This document shows positions 52,423 to 61,925 of a stretch of 64,000 nt of DNA, piece after piece. Below the pieces are notes generated by a model, which was given only the letters and a program-made list of their open reading frames with translations, was not told where the DNA came from and made no database searches. How positions within the stretch are numbered: the stretch's first letter is position 1; every line of letters begins with the position of its first letter. Source of the DNA: JACJWR01 sp963752505 (lineage in GTDB: Bacteria > Actinomycetota > Actinomycetes > S36-B12 > UBA10799); assembly GCA_963752505.1 (NCBI GenBank), contig CAVVYM010000009.1, forward strand, positions 124,001 through 188,000, in the 5' to 3' direction. Both the position numbers and the translations under genes were made by a program.

Positions 52423-53830
52423 ATGAAGGCGCCCATCAAACCCCGCCCAGCCTTAACACTCGCCGCCGCGAGCATCAGCTATTTCATCGTCATTTTCAAC
52501 ACAACGGCAGTCAATGTTGCGATCGAAGACATTGCCCGCCAGTACGGGTACTCGGCCTCCACCGCCACGTGGTTTGTCGATGCCTACGTCCTCGTACTGG
52601 CGATGTTTCTGGTTATCGGTGGTCGGCTCGGGGATAGTTTCGGCCGGAAAAGGGTGTGGACAGTTGGATTGGTGGGCGTGGCGGCAACTGCCGTCGTCAT
52701 TGCCTCAAGTCCGTCGGGTGAACTAGCGATCGCAGCCCGCGCGTGCATGGGCTTGTTCACCTCTTTGCTGGCACCTGCGTCGTTGTCCCTGATCTCCGTC
52801 GCCTACCCGCCGGAACGACGAGGGCGAGCCCTGGGAATCTGGGCGGCAGTTACCCAAGCTGGGACAGTTGCCGGTCCCATTGTTGGCGGCTACTTCACTA
52901 CTCACTTGTCTTGGCGGTACATCTTCTGGCTCAACCTTCCTCTCGCTGCCATTGCCTTCATGTGTGCACTGCGATCGACACCTGAAAGCCGCAACGACAA
53001 TGCCCATCGCCCTTCCGACTTCTGGGGGATCGCGATGTTGGCGGCCTTCCCAGCATTGATCACCGTCGGGATTCACTACGCGGGCACAGGTGGTTGGACT
53101 TCGCCCATTCCGCTTGGTCTGATGATTGCCGGCGCCGGAGTGATGTTGGCCATCCCCTGGGTTGAGAGGAGGGTACGGACACCGCTCATCAATATTTCCA
53201 AACTCGCCAACCGCATGTTCGCTGGTGCAGCAGTCGTCTCGGCGGTGATGTACTTCGTCTACTTGGGAATCATGTTTATTCAGTCGCTCTACCTGCTGAC
53301 AGTTCTTGACGTCAGTGCCGCTGCATCTGGCCTCCTCTTGGCCAGCATGACGGGGACAGCCGCGGTGATTTCGCTGATGGCGGGTGCTGTCGTCGACAGA
53401 TTCGGCCACTATTGGCCAATCGTCGTGGGAATGTGCGCTCTGACAGCTTCCCTGATGATGCAGAGGCAAGTCACGGTCGGCGCATCGGCGACAGATCTCA
53501 TCCTTCCGTTGGCTATTCAAGGCATCGGGATCGGATTGGTGTTCGGGCCGGCGCAGCGGGCAGCCGTCAATTCGGTGGAGAACCAGGAGCAGGGAACCGC
53601 CAACGGGATCATTTCCATGTCTAGACAGCTTGGCGGAACACTCGGAATCGGTCTGTTGAGCGCGCTGCTCACCACCGGGATCGGCCGGGACGTTGCACCG
53701 GGCACGGCAACTCAGACGGAATTTGTCGCCGCGCTCATCCCGACCCTGACATTTGCAGCCGGCGTAGCCAGGCATCGGACTCATCGTGGCGATATTCACG
53801 CTCAGGCAGAAGCAAGCGACAGACAGTTGA
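52423..53830 (+). CDS. DHA2-type MFS drug exporter, frameshifted near 3' end
   Basis: A major-facilitator exporter of the EmrB/QacA (DHA2) group. Helix 1 has NTTAVNVAIEDIA, motif A is GGRLGDSFGRKRVW, and motif C is AGTVAGPIVGGYF. Removing one A at 53770 restores the last helix as FAAGVAGIGLIVAIFTLRQK with a stop at 53828-53830 (468 residues). Without it the frame runs on to 54318 through sequence antisense to DUF2332. The start at 52423 follows GGGGTGAGG. By eye the gene is less GC-rich than its neighbours, suggesting transfer. If the shift is real, the C-terminus is replaced. Confidence 0.78.
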
Positions 53831-54009
53831 TCATCGCCGGGGTGGCGGCTGGTTACCAGGGCAGGAGCCTTTTTCGCGCACCGCGACTCTCCCTCGCTCC
53901 CGTGCGAAATCGACCAGGCATGCCACATTCGACCGGGATTCGTCGTCGAATTTGCGTTGATCAGTCGATTTTGGGCGGGGGCGACTGGCGCGAGGGGGCA
54001 GCTCCGGAG

Positions 54010-55077
54010 TCAGTCGGTGCCGCGGCGCAGTGCGAGCGGGTGGCCATGCGACATTCCGACGGCCAGAATCCGCCGCCGGCCGTCGTCCGGCCGACCGGAC
54101 CACACCCGCACGGCCAGTTCGAACGGCATGGCCGACTGCGCCACCACCGGCGATTCGGACCACTCCCACGAGACGTGAGCGAACGGTTGCTCGTCGCTGG
54201 CGTGTGCGGAGAGTTCGTCGATGCCAGCGAGCACCCGGGCCTTCGTCTCCGTCTGCAGGTACACCCACATTGCGCTGTGCCACAGCACCGTCAACATGCC
54301 GGGCGCAAGATCCAATGATTCGACAAATTCACCGGCGTCCTGCTGCACCACCGTCGCCGGCACGTCGCGCGCTACTGCCAGGGCACGTCCCAGTCGGTTG
54401 AACCGCTCGACGTCGTCGACCCAGACGTAGGACGACAACAAAGTCCGACCGGTCGGCGTGGTCGGATCCACCGGATGCAGATCACAGCCCCGCCGGTCGA
54501 CAACGACCGGCAGTTCTCCGAACTCCAACTTAGGCGAACCGGGCAGGAGGTCGGCGCGCAGATTGAGTCCGGCCGAGGCGCCGATCTCACGAAGTCGCAA
54601 CGGACGCTCAGCTCCCAACCACGACAGCGCAACCCGCAGGGGCGCGGCACGACCGACCTCGTTGGTTTGCGGGGTGCACTCGAGCATGGCCGCCAACATG
54701 CCGTCGTTCGCCTCGAGCGTCGCAACCACATCAGCAGCAAGACGCCGCGCCGAGTCGGTGCCCGGCACGGGCGGGGTACCGCCCAAGGTAGGCAGACACA
54801 TGGCCACCCAGGTTGCCCGCCGCAGCAAAGCGAGGCGATGCACCGCGGCCATCACCCGCAGTCCCACCAGATCGCCGAATCGAACAGACGACGGCAATGC
54901 CTCGGCGAGGGGCCCACCGCCCTCGACATCTCTGCGGACGGCATCGAGGATCGCCGCGGCCACCGGGGAACCGGCGCGGCAGCAGTATTGGGCCTGCCAA
55001 GCCAAGGCCCGCGTCGTTCCCACCACAGCATCGTCGTCAGGCCGGTCGAGTCCGGGCGGCTCCTGTGCGTGCGGCAC
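54010..55077 (-). CDS. DUF2332 family protein
   Basis: A 355-residue actinobacterial DUF2332 protein. Conserved features are an N-terminal QAQYCCRAGSPVAAAIL, RLREIGASAGLNLRADLL in the middle (a Gly-rich loop recalling SAM-binding methylases), VVVDRRGCDLHPVDPTTPTGRTLLSSYVW and a late LTVLWHSAMWVYL. The function is unknown; a methyltransferase-like role is only suggested by the loop. The GTG at 55077, 6 nt after TACGTT, replaces the longer frame to 55254. Confidence 0.83.
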   Translation of the reverse strand: MPHAQEPPGLDRPDDDAVVGTTRALAWQAQYCCRAGSPVAAAILDAVRRDVEGGGPLAEALPSSVRFGDLVGLRVMAAVHRLALLRRATWVAMCLPTLGGTPPVPGTDSARRLAADVVATLEANDGMLAAMLECTPQTNEVGRAAPLRVALSWLGAERPLRLREIGASAGLNLRADLLPGSPKLEFGELPVVVDRRGCDLHPVDPTTPTGRTLLSSYVWVDDVERFNRLGRALAVARDVPATVVQQDAGEFVESLDLAPGMLTVLWHSAMWVYLQTETKARVLAGIDELSAHASDEQPFAHVSWEWSESPVVAQSAMPFELAVRVWSGRPDDGRRRILAVGMSHGHPLALRRGTD

Positions 55078-55083
55078 CCGACG

Positions 55084-55089
55084 AACGTA
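55084..55089 (-). promoter_or_regulatory. -10 box of DUF2332 gene
   Basis: TACGTT (minus strand) ends 6 nt before the GTG at 55077. Confidence 0.5.
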
Positions 55090-55274
55090 GCAGCGTTCGT
55101 GCTGCCCGGCGGGTGCGGGATTCTCCAGCCATAGCTCACTCGCACAGGCACCTGAGATCCCTGCCCAGGACCCCCTCCCCTGCGGAATTGACCAGCTGGC
55201 CCGGTGGCCGCTGCGCCACACCGGGCCTTGATGCGCTGTAGTGGAGGCTGGCAACCAACGTCGGAGGGAGCACC

Positions 55275-55973
55275 GTGCACGAGTTGACGTCGCTCCTGGC
55301 GTTCGTCATTCCGGCCTCCCTCGGCGCAGCCTGGAGCCCGATCATCCTCGTCACCGCCACGGACCTCGCCAAGGGCACGCGGGCATCGCGCAAGCGCGGG
55401 CTGGCCTTCTGGCTCGGCGGCGTGCTCGCGCTCGTCCTTTGGGCCGTGGTGCTCGTATCCGCGCTCTGGGCTTGGCTGCGCTCGGCGGCTCGTGATCTCG
55501 AAACCGACCTGCCGATGCTCGAAATCGTGCTCGGCGGGGTGCTGGTCGTCGTGGGCTTGGTCACCCTCATTCAATGGCGACACGTGGTCAGCACCATCGA
55601 GCAGACCCGCGCCAACCACCAGCACGACGTGCACCATCGGCACAAGACCACCGCCGGGGTGGTCGCGTTCGGGGCAGTGATGCAGGGCCGGGACGTCAGT
55701 TCGATGGTGCTCTACATCGCTATCGTCGGCCGCATCGGATCCGCCAACGTCGACTTGGCGGAGAAACTGGGGGTGCTGGCCCTGTCGATCGGCATCATCA
55801 CCACGGCCTTCTGGTTGCCAGTGGCGGCACCGCCCACAATCCCCCGCCGCATCACCTCCTGGCTGACCCCCGTCGGACATTGGCTCGACCGCCATGGCCG
55901 CTCAGTCAGCGTGACGATCATTTGGGCCATGGCCGCGTTGTTGCTCTATCACGGCATCGTGCTGGGTGGCTGA
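55275..55973 (+). CDS. GAP (Sap)/LysE-superfamily membrane protein
   Basis: A 232-residue protein with six helices. The first carries PASLGAAWSPIILVTATDLA, the AxSP-type motif of the group. A His-rich cytoplasmic loop (ANHQHDVHHRHK, about 112-124) lies between the halves and may bind metal. GGAGGGAG precedes the GTG start. Function is unknown; export of a small molecule or lipid is possible. Paralogue-like gene at 25908-26633. Confidence 0.72.
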   Translation: MHELTSLLAFVIPASLGAAWSPIILVTATDLAKGTRASRKRGLAFWLGGVLALVLWAVVLVSALWAWLRSAARDLETDLPMLEIVLGGVLVVVGLVTLIQWRHVVSTIEQTRANHQHDVHHRHKTTAGVVAFGAVMQGRDVSSMVLYIAIVGRIGSANVDLAEKLGVLALSIGIITTAFWLPVAAPPTIPRRITSWLTPVGHWLDRHGRSVSVTIIWAMAALLLYHGIVLGG

Positions 55974-56025
55974 TCCACCCGAACGGGGCGGTCCGCATCA
56001 GGGCCAGGCATCAAACCCGGGCACT

Positions 56026-56886
56026 TCACCGGGAATCGGGTGCCGGCTGATCGAAGGCCTTCCGCTTGATCTCGTCCTGAATGGGTTGTGGCAGATGTGC
56101 GAGAGCCGCCGCGAAGTGCGACTTGGAGCCCGTCAGATAGTGCGTGTGCGGATGCTTCGCGGTCAGCGCCTTGACGATCACATCTGCGACGACGTCGGGG
56201 CTACTGCCGGAGGTCTGCGTTTTGTAGCCCGCGGCGGTGGCATCCGCGAACATGTCACCGTAGAGCGCCGCCTGATCGGGAGTCATCGATTCGATCCGGT
56301 GGTCAATCATCGCCTTCGTGGTGGCGTCCGCGCCGGTGCTGATGAATCCTGGCTCCACCAGGATCACGCCGATGCCCCAGGGTGCCAACTCCTGCCGAAA
56401 CGTGTCGCTGACAGCCGCAATGGCCGACTTCGCGGCCGCGAGCGCCCCGAAGTAGGGCACCGTGATGCGATCGACGATGGATCCGATGAAGACGATGCGG
56501 CCGCGCGCCGTGCGCAGGAGGGGCAATGTCGCCTGGGTCAGCGCGACCTGGCCGAAGAAGTCAACATCCAGCGACCTGCGCAAGTCCGCCAAGGGCATGA
56601 TCTCCAGCGGACCCGGAATTCCGATTCCAGCCACGTTGGCGAGCCCATCCAACCCCGACTCCCCCACGTGCTCCGAGATAACGCCGAACGCGGCTTTGAT
56701 GTCGTCGTCGCTGGTGACGTCGAGATGCACCCTCGTGACAGCCTCATCCGGGTTGGCCTGCGCAGGCGGCGCGCCGCGATCCCCGGCGAAGACGTGCCAG
56801 CCACGTGCCGCGGCTGCCTGCATCGTCGCCCGGCCGATCCCAGAGGACGTCCCGGTGATGAGCACATGTCGACGGTCACAGGCCAT
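56026..56886 (-). CDS. SDR family protein lacking the catalytic tyrosine
   Basis: A 286-residue classical short-chain dehydrogenase fold. The cofactor motif TGTSSGIGRA (11-20) and NVAGIG (about 84-89) are intact, and Ser136 is in place. But the YxxxK motif reads LAAAK (Leu149, Lys153): the catalytic Tyr is Leu. The nearest Tyr is 145. It may bind NAD(P) without normal oxidoreductase activity. The ATG at 56886 is preceded by GGAGGT 8 nt upstream; the longer frame is not supported. Confidence 0.8.
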   Translation of the reverse strand: MACDRRHVLITGTSSGIGRATMQAAAARGWHVFAGDRGAPPAQANPDEAVTRVHLDVTSDDDIKAAFGVISEHVGESGLDGLANVAGIGIPGPLEIMPLADLRRSLDVDFFGQVALTQATLPLLRTARGRIVFIGSIVDRITVPYFGALAAAKSAIAAVSDTFRQELAPWGIGVILVEPGFISTGADATTKAMIDHRIESMTPDQAALYGDMFADATAAGYKTQTSGSSPDVVADVIVKALTAKHPHTHYLTGSKSHFAAALAHLPQPIQDEIKRKAFDQPAPDSR

Positions 56887-57033
56887 CGTGGCCACCTCCA
56901 CGCAAGAAGACGTCGTGCGCATCACTGTGGCATCTGTGGCGCATCGTGTCGAAGGAAGCGGCCAGTTTCCCCTCGATGCAGTCCTTCGATCCGCGGCCTG
57001 TCGTAGCCTGAAATCCCAATCGAGAGGTGGACG

Positions 57034-58128
57034 ATGTCAGACAAGAACGTGGCCATTCTCGGATCCGGCGCCGGCGGACGGACTGCGGCGGTGGAAATCG
57101 CCCTGCGTGGTCACCACGTCGTGCTCGCCGAGCATCCACGGTTTGCGGATCAACTGGCAGGTATCAGGGAATCGGGGACGATCACCGCCGAGGGTGTGCT
57201 GAGCGGCACCGCCGAAGTGGGTGTCGCACCGAGCATCCCCAGCGCCGTCGAGGCCGCCGACGTCTGCCTGATCGTGGTGCCCACGGTGCACCAGCGCACC
57301 TTCGCCGACCTGGTCGCGCCGGCCGTGCAGCCCGGGATGACCTTCGTTCTGATGCCGGGTTCGCTGGGATCGCTGGACTTCCTCACCCGACTTCGCGAGC
57401 TTGATGTGACGGCCGATATCAACGTCGCTGAAATCGCCGCGCTGCCCTACGCGACGCGCATCATCGGTCCAACCTCGCTGCGGGTGTTCGGGCGCCGCAA
57501 GCACGTGCAGGCGGGCGTCTTCCCGGCCGAACGATCTGATCGGGTGCGCCCGCTGCTCGAGGTTCTCTACCCCGACATCGAGTTGCTGGCCAACGTGCTC
57601 GACGCCGGCCTCAACAACCCGAATCCGACCCTGCACTGCTTGGGAGTGCTCCTCTCGGCCAGCCGAATCGAATACAGCCACGGCGACTTCTACTACTACG
57701 AAGAGGGAATGACGCCGGCAGTGTGCCGGGCAATCGAGGCGATCGACGCCGAACGTGTAGCGGTCGGGGCAGCGCTCGGTCTGGACATCCTCAGTCTCAA
57801 GGACACCTACCCCAAGATGGGGTACGGGCCGACCGGCGACACCTTCTGGTCGGTGATCCGCGGCGTTCCAGCGCTGCACGGAATCAAGGGCCCAAGCGAG
57901 ATCGACAGCCGCTACCTCACAGAGGACGTACCGATCGGCCTGACGGTGTACGCACAATTGGGGGCGATGCTGGGCGTACCAACTCCCATGATGAACTCGG
58001 TGATCACCATCGCCGGCGCCCTGTTGGAGACGGACTGGCAGCCGCAGGCCCGCTCGCTCGCCCGCTGTGGAATCGAAGGGCTGAGCCGAGCGGACCTGCT
58101 CGCGTACGTGACGTCCGGCCGGATTTAG
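57034..58128 (+). CDS. NAD/NADP octopine/nopaline dehydrogenase family protein
   Basis: A 364-residue opine dehydrogenase-like enzyme. The N-terminal Rossmann domain has VAILGSGAGGRTAAVEIALRG. The C-terminal helical domain has NNPNPTLHCLGVLL, with the His proposed as catalytic in the family, and YYYEEGMTPAV. Opine dehydrogenases reductively join an amino acid to a 2-oxoacid; relatives include metallophore (staphylopine-like) synthases. No nicotianamine-synthase-like gene is adjacent, so a metallophore role is not supported. GAGAGGTGG precedes the ATG. Confidence 0.85.
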   Translation: MSDKNVAILGSGAGGRTAAVEIALRGHHVVLAEHPRFADQLAGIRESGTITAEGVLSGTAEVGVAPSIPSAVEAADVCLIVVPTVHQRTFADLVAPAVQPGMTFVLMPGSLGSLDFLTRLRELDVTADINVAEIAALPYATRIIGPTSLRVFGRRKHVQAGVFPAERSDRVRPLLEVLYPDIELLANVLDAGLNNPNPTLHCLGVLLSASRIEYSHGDFYYYEEGMTPAVCRAIEAIDAERVAVGAALGLDILSLKDTYPKMGYGPTGDTFWSVIRGVPALHGIKGPSEIDSRYLTEDVPIGLTVYAQLGAMLGVPTPMMNSVITIAGALLETDWQPQARSLARCGIEGLSRADLLAYVTSGRI

Positions 58129-58364
58129 GGCGTCGGAGTTGGCTCGTTGCTGGTTGCTACGACGCCATCTTGAGCCTGCTGCGAACGCTGGCTCACTAGC
58201 AGAGTGGCGATGGCGGTGACTGCGAGTCCGACGAGCAGCAGGGACAGCGTCACCCCCGGGTTCAGGATCACACCGACCGCGGTGGCGACGAGGTGCGCCA
58301 GGGCGAAGGCCACGAACACTGCCCCCGAGCCAAGGCTCAAAACGTCTAGTTGGTGCCGCTTCAT
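58125..58364 (-). CDS. small membrane protein downstream of PspC protein
   Basis: A 79-residue protein with two helices (about 12-33 and 37-57) and a polar C-tail. Its start ATG overlaps the stop of the PspC-domain gene (ATGA), so they are co-translated. No family recognised. Its last bases overlap the convergent opine-dehydrogenase-like stop. Confidence 0.72.
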   Translation of the reverse strand: MKRHQLDVLSLGSGAVFVAFALAHLVATAVGVILNPGVTLSLLLVGLAVTAIATLLVSQRSQQAQDGVVATSNEPTPTP

Positions 58365-59653
58365 GAGACATCCTCCTGATTGGTGTTCGGGTTGGGATTG
58401 GCAGGTAACAGCGCGTTGGGATCGGCGGAGACCTGTTGAATCGAGATGGCACCGAGGCCGACAGTCAGTTGGAGGTCCAGTTGACCGGTGGGGGTTCCGG
58501 CGGGCGCCACCACCGTCGCCAGTTCCGCACCTGCGCCGGTCTGCTCGACGGGCGCATCGTTGACCGTGATCTCTCCCGCGCTGACGACCGCGTTGACGTT
58601 GACCTCCCAGCTGGCAGGCACAAGCACCGTCAGTTCACCGGCTCGCAGATCAGCCGACACCGACGAATCCGGACCGGGGGCGGGGCCACCAGCGGTGGCC
58701 CACTGGGTGAGGTCCAATGTCGGCAGACCCGCGCCAAGCGCGTAGGTGGCATTCGCGGTGGGTTGCCAGACGGGGCTCCCTTCGCCGATTCCCTCGGCAA
58801 TGGACGTACCAGAGTCGATTACCTCCAAGTCGTCGACGAACGCCACGGCCGGCCCCACCAAAGCAGCTATCAGCGCCAGCACCGAAGTCGGTAGTATCAG
58901 CCAGCGTGCTCGACCGATGAACGCGGATGTGAGCAACCCGATTCCCCCCACCGCAGTCAGCACGGCGAAGAACACAACCGGATTCAGATCGAACACCCCG
59001 GCTGCCGCTCCGGCCGCCATCAACCCGCCTACTGCGAGCATCGCCAGCAGCACATAGCCGCCGAGGTACGAGCGTGGTTCCCGAACGACCGGTGGCGAAG
59101 TCTGGTAGTAGGCGACGGGGGCCACCGCGGTGACGTCCACGGGTGCTGGCGCGGCGTTGGCACCGACGCCCCCATAGGCGAACCCGATCGTGTCTGTAGG
59201 GGACTCGAGTGGGGCAGATGGTCTGCGGTAGAGCCAGATGCCGACCCCCACGAGGAAGCCGCCTACGATCACGGCGGTAAGACCGCCGAGGGAGGCAATC
59301 CAGCCAATCGCGCCGGCTGCTGCACCCAGCGCCAGCAACACTCCAAGCACCAACCGCCATAGGGACCGGGTGAGGGTCGAGGGGTTCGGATCGGTGTCGA
59401 TGGGCAGGAGCAGCCACAGCGCCACGTAGCCGAGCAAACCGAGGCCGCCTGCGAAGACGGCGACGACGATTGCCACGCGCAGGATCGCCGGATCGATTCC
59501 CAGCCGGCGGCCGAGGCCGCCGCACACACCGCCAACCATTCGGTCGGTGCTACTTCGGCGCCACCGCACCTGATGAGTCTGCGCTTGTGGCGCCGCGTAG
59601 GTGGCGGCGGGTTCGGGAGGTGGACTGAGGATTTCAGTGTCATCGGGTTCCAT
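58361..59653 (-). CDS. PspC-domain membrane protein
   Basis: A 430-residue protein. It begins with a PspC domain, STDRMVGGVCGGLGRRLGID and a following helix (about 33-90), then has several more helices and an extracytoplasmic C-terminal domain of about 150 residues with a LiaF-like strand pattern (AGELTVLVPASW). Such proteins sense or respond to envelope stress. The ATG at 59653 has GGTGGAG upstream. It is divergent from a PspC-domain sensor kinase and response regulator, with GGGTC palindromes between them. Confidence 0.83.
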   Translation of the reverse strand: MEPDDTEILSPPPEPAATYAAPQAQTHQVRWRRSSTDRMVGGVCGGLGRRLGIDPAILRVAIVVAVFAGGLGLLGYVALWLLLPIDTDPNPSTLTRSLWRLVLGVLLALGAAAGAIGWIASLGGLTAVIVGGFLVGVGIWLYRRPSAPLESPTDTIGFAYGGVGANAAPAPVDVTAVAPVAYYQTSPPVVREPRSYLGGYVLLAMLAVGGLMAAGAAAGVFDLNPVVFFAVLTAVGGIGLLTSAFIGRARWLILPTSVLALIAALVGPAVAFVDDLEVIDSGTSIAEGIGEGSPVWQPTANATYALGAGLPTLDLTQWATAGGPAPGPDSSVSADLRAGELTVLVPASWEVNVNAVVSAGEITVNDAPVEQTGAGAELATVVAPAGTPTGQLDLQLTVGLGAISIQQVSADPNALLPANPNPNTNQEDVS

Positions 59654-59689
59654 GACTCCACCTTCTCCACAATCACGAAGGAGCACATC

Positions 59690-59750
59690 GGGGTCGCACC
59701 CCTAACCGACCCTGAGATCCGGGCCTAGAACCTTGGGGTCAGACCCTGAC
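59690..59750. promoter_or_regulatory. palindrome-rich divergent control region
   Basis: GGGGT-CGC-ACCCC (59690-59702), GGGTC-A-GACCC (59736-59746) and GTCAG-ACC-CTGAC (59738-59750). GACCCTGA is directly repeated at 59709 and 59742. This is a likely operator for the adjacent response regulator (inference). Confidence 0.5.
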
Positions 59751-59770
59751 GACCCACTGGTTGCAGGCTG

Positions 59771-59776
59771 GATAAT
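59771..59776 (+). promoter_or_regulatory. -10 box of sensor kinase gene
   Basis: GATAAT ends 6 nt before the GTG at 59783. Confidence 0.5.
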
Positions 59777-59782
59777 GGCACC

Positions 59783-60949
59783 GTGACGATGCCCGCGACC
59801 CCCAGCGCCAGTCGCAGGGCGCTGCGTCTAAGCGACGGACGCTGGATCGCCGGCGTGTGCACCGGTCTGGCAGCGCACCTCAACTGGCCGCTTGCGTTGG
59901 TGCGGATCACTTTCCTCGTGCTGACGCTTGCCAACGGCCTTGGTCTGCTTGCTTACGGACTCTTGTGGGTCGTGATGCCCCTGCAACCCGATGCGCCCCG
60001 GACACGGCGCATGGACTCAGTGCGGATCGCCGCCCTAGCCGTCATCGCGTTCGGGGGCGCCATCGTTGTCCTGACGTGGAATTGGCTGGACTTTCCCACC
60101 GTCGCCGCGCCCCTACTCGTGCTCGCCATCGGTCTGGTGATCCTGTGGCAGCAATGGGACTCGGCCAATCAGGAGCCACGCCATACCTGGTGGCGCATTG
60201 CGCGTCCGATTCTGGGCATTGCCCTGGTGGCCACCGCTTTGGCTGCGCTGGTGGTCGGCGGCGTCGGATGGATTCAGGGGGCGCGCGCGCTTGCGGCAAT
60301 ACTGCTGCTCGTCGGCGGCGCCGCGCTCATCGCATCGCCATGGCTGCTCAGCGTCTACTCCGAGTTGGCGGCGGAACGCAAGGGGCGGATTCGTGAGCAG
60401 GCCCGTGCCGAGATGGCAGCCGCGGTCCACGACTCGGTGCTGCAAACTTTGGCGCTGATCCAGCGAAGCGCTGCGGATCCAGTGCAGGTTCGGAATCTGG
60501 CGCGAACTGAGGAGCGCCGACTGCGCTCCTGGCTCTACTCCCCGTTGGCGCCGGAACATGAATCGCTTGCCTCCGCCATTGCCTATGCCGCTGCTCGGGT
60601 TGAAGCCGACCACGATGCGGCAGTCGACGTCGTCACCGTCGGCGACCATGCCATGAACGAGGAACTGGACCAACTCGTTGCGGCAACTCGCGAGGCCATC
60701 GTCAATGCCGCGCGACACACCGGTACGGCCACGGACATCAGTGTCTACTGTGAAGTCGGCGACGACGAAGTGAGCGTCTATGTCCGCGACCGTGGACCGG
60801 GCTTCGACCCGAAGGACATTGCATCCGACCGGCACGGTGTTCGCGAATCCATCATCGGACGGATGGAGCGCATCGGGGGTACCGCCAAAGTCACCTCGTC
60901 GGCCACCGGAACCGAGGTCGCGCTGCGACTTGAGGTAGCCGCATTGTGA
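59783..60949 (+). CDS. PspC-domain sensor histidine kinase
   Basis: A 388-residue NarL-class sensor kinase. An N-terminal PspC domain (LSDGRWIAGVCTGLAAHLNW) and about five helices (to about 195) precede the HisKA_3 dimerisation helix AAAVHDSVLQTLALIQ with the phospho-accepting His. The HATPase domain has NAARHTG and DRGPGFDP. Relatives (LiaS/PspC-type) sense cell-envelope stress. The GTG start follows GATAAT by 6 nt, and the stop overlaps the response regulator start (GTGA). Two-component pair with 60946. Confidence 0.88.
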   Translation: MTMPATPSASRRALRLSDGRWIAGVCTGLAAHLNWPLALVRITFLVLTLANGLGLLAYGLLWVVMPLQPDAPRTRRMDSVRIAALAVIAFGGAIVVLTWNWLDFPTVAAPLLVLAIGLVILWQQWDSANQEPRHTWWRIARPILGIALVATALAALVVGGVGWIQGARALAAILLLVGGAALIASPWLLSVYSELAAERKGRIREQARAEMAAAVHDSVLQTLALIQRSAADPVQVRNLARTEERRLRSWLYSPLAPEHESLASAIAYAAARVEADHDAAVDVVTVGDHAMNEELDQLVAATREAIVNAARHTGTATDISVYCEVGDDEVSVYVRDRGPGFDPKDIASDRHGVRESIIGRMERIGGTAKVTSSATGTEVALRLEVAAL

Positions 60950-61575
60950 GCATCCGACTAGTGATCGTCGACGACCACGCCATGGTGCGTGCAGGGGTGC
61001 GCGCCGAACTTCCATCGGACATCGTGGTGGTGGGTGAAGCCGAAGATGTCGCCTCTGCCCTGCGAGTCATCCGCGACACTGCGCCGGATGTCGTCCTCCT
61101 CGACGTACACCTGCCCGGCGGGAACGCACCGGCCGTCCTCGCCGGCTGCGCCGACCTCGCAGCCACCCGAATGCTCGCGCTATCGGTGTCGGATGCCGCC
61201 GATGACGTCATCGCGGTGGTACGGCAGGGGGCCCGCGGATACGTCACGAAGAACATCTCGCCGGAGCATCTCGCCGACAGCATCCGGCGGGTAGCCGCCG
61301 GCGATGCAGTGTTCAGCCCACGCCTTGCCGGTTTCGTGTTGGATGCGTTCCAGGGCAGCGCGGCCGAGTCTGACGCCGAGTTGGATCGACTCACCCCGCG
61401 GGAGAAGGACGTGATGCGGCTCATCGCGCGCGGCTACACGTACCGCGAAGCGGCCACCGAACTCTTCGTGAGCGTCAAGACCGTGGAAACGCACATGTCC
61501 GCAGTCCTGCGCAAGCTCCAATTATCCAACCGGCAGGAGTTGGCCAACTGGGCTCGGACCCGACGGCTGCTCTAG
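60946..61575 (+). CDS. LuxR/NarL-family response regulator
   Basis: A 209-residue regulator. The receiver has the acid pocket IVDDHAM, the phosphorylation Asp in VVLLDVHLPGG and the Lys in GYVTKN. The C-terminal LuxR-type DNA-binding domain has LTPREKDVMRLIARGYTYREAATELFVSVKTVETH. It is coupled to the PspC-domain kinase by a GTGA overlap and probably controls the divergent PspC operon through the palindromes at 59690-59750. Confidence 0.92.
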   Translation: MSIRLVIVDDHAMVRAGVRAELPSDIVVVGEAEDVASALRVIRDTAPDVVLLDVHLPGGNAPAVLAGCADLAATRMLALSVSDAADDVIAVVRQGARGYVTKNISPEHLADSIRRVAAGDAVFSPRLAGFVLDAFQGSAAESDAELDRLTPREKDVMRLIARGYTYREAATELFVSVKTVETHMSAVLRKLQLSNRQELANWARTRRLL

Positions 61576-61596
61576 ACCGCCGAGCCCGACCTTGCC

Positions 61597-61806
61597 TCAG
61601 ATGCCCGATTCAGCGAGCTTGCCCACCGTGGCCGCTCGAGTCACGGGGTCCATGTCGCTGAGGCGCGCCTCGATGTCGTCAGCAGCCACGGTGGCCTCGA
61701 CGTCGACTTGCCTCGCCTTGACAACCACGAGTGCCACACCCACGACTACCACCGCGGCGAGTGCCAGCCCCAGCCACTTCTTCTTGCTTCCGCCTTCAGC
61801 GCTCAC
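61597..61806 (-). CDS. small single-pass membrane protein
   Basis: A 69-residue protein with a basic N-terminus (GGSKKKW), one helix (about 11-29) and an acidic, Asp/Ala-rich extracytoplasmic tail. GTG start with GAGAGGTAGG upstream. No family recognised. It converges with the response regulator, 21 bp apart. Confidence 0.65.
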   Translation of the reverse strand: MSAEGGSKKKWLGLALAAVVVVGVALVVVKARQVDVEATVAADDIEARLSDMDPVTRAATVGKLAESGI

Positions 61807-61925
61807 AGGGTCCTACCTCTCATTGCATTGGGTACTTTCGGCGTCGGATGTCAACGCACCCGTCCGACATCTCTGACACTAGTACCCCCGCGATCACGAC
61901 GTGCACTGTACGAGTGGTCGGAAGT

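Noticed and set aside
53831..54318. C-terminal extension of the MFS transporter
   Set aside because: Unrelated residues without helices, and from 54010 on antisense to DUF2332; explained by a single-base frameshift.
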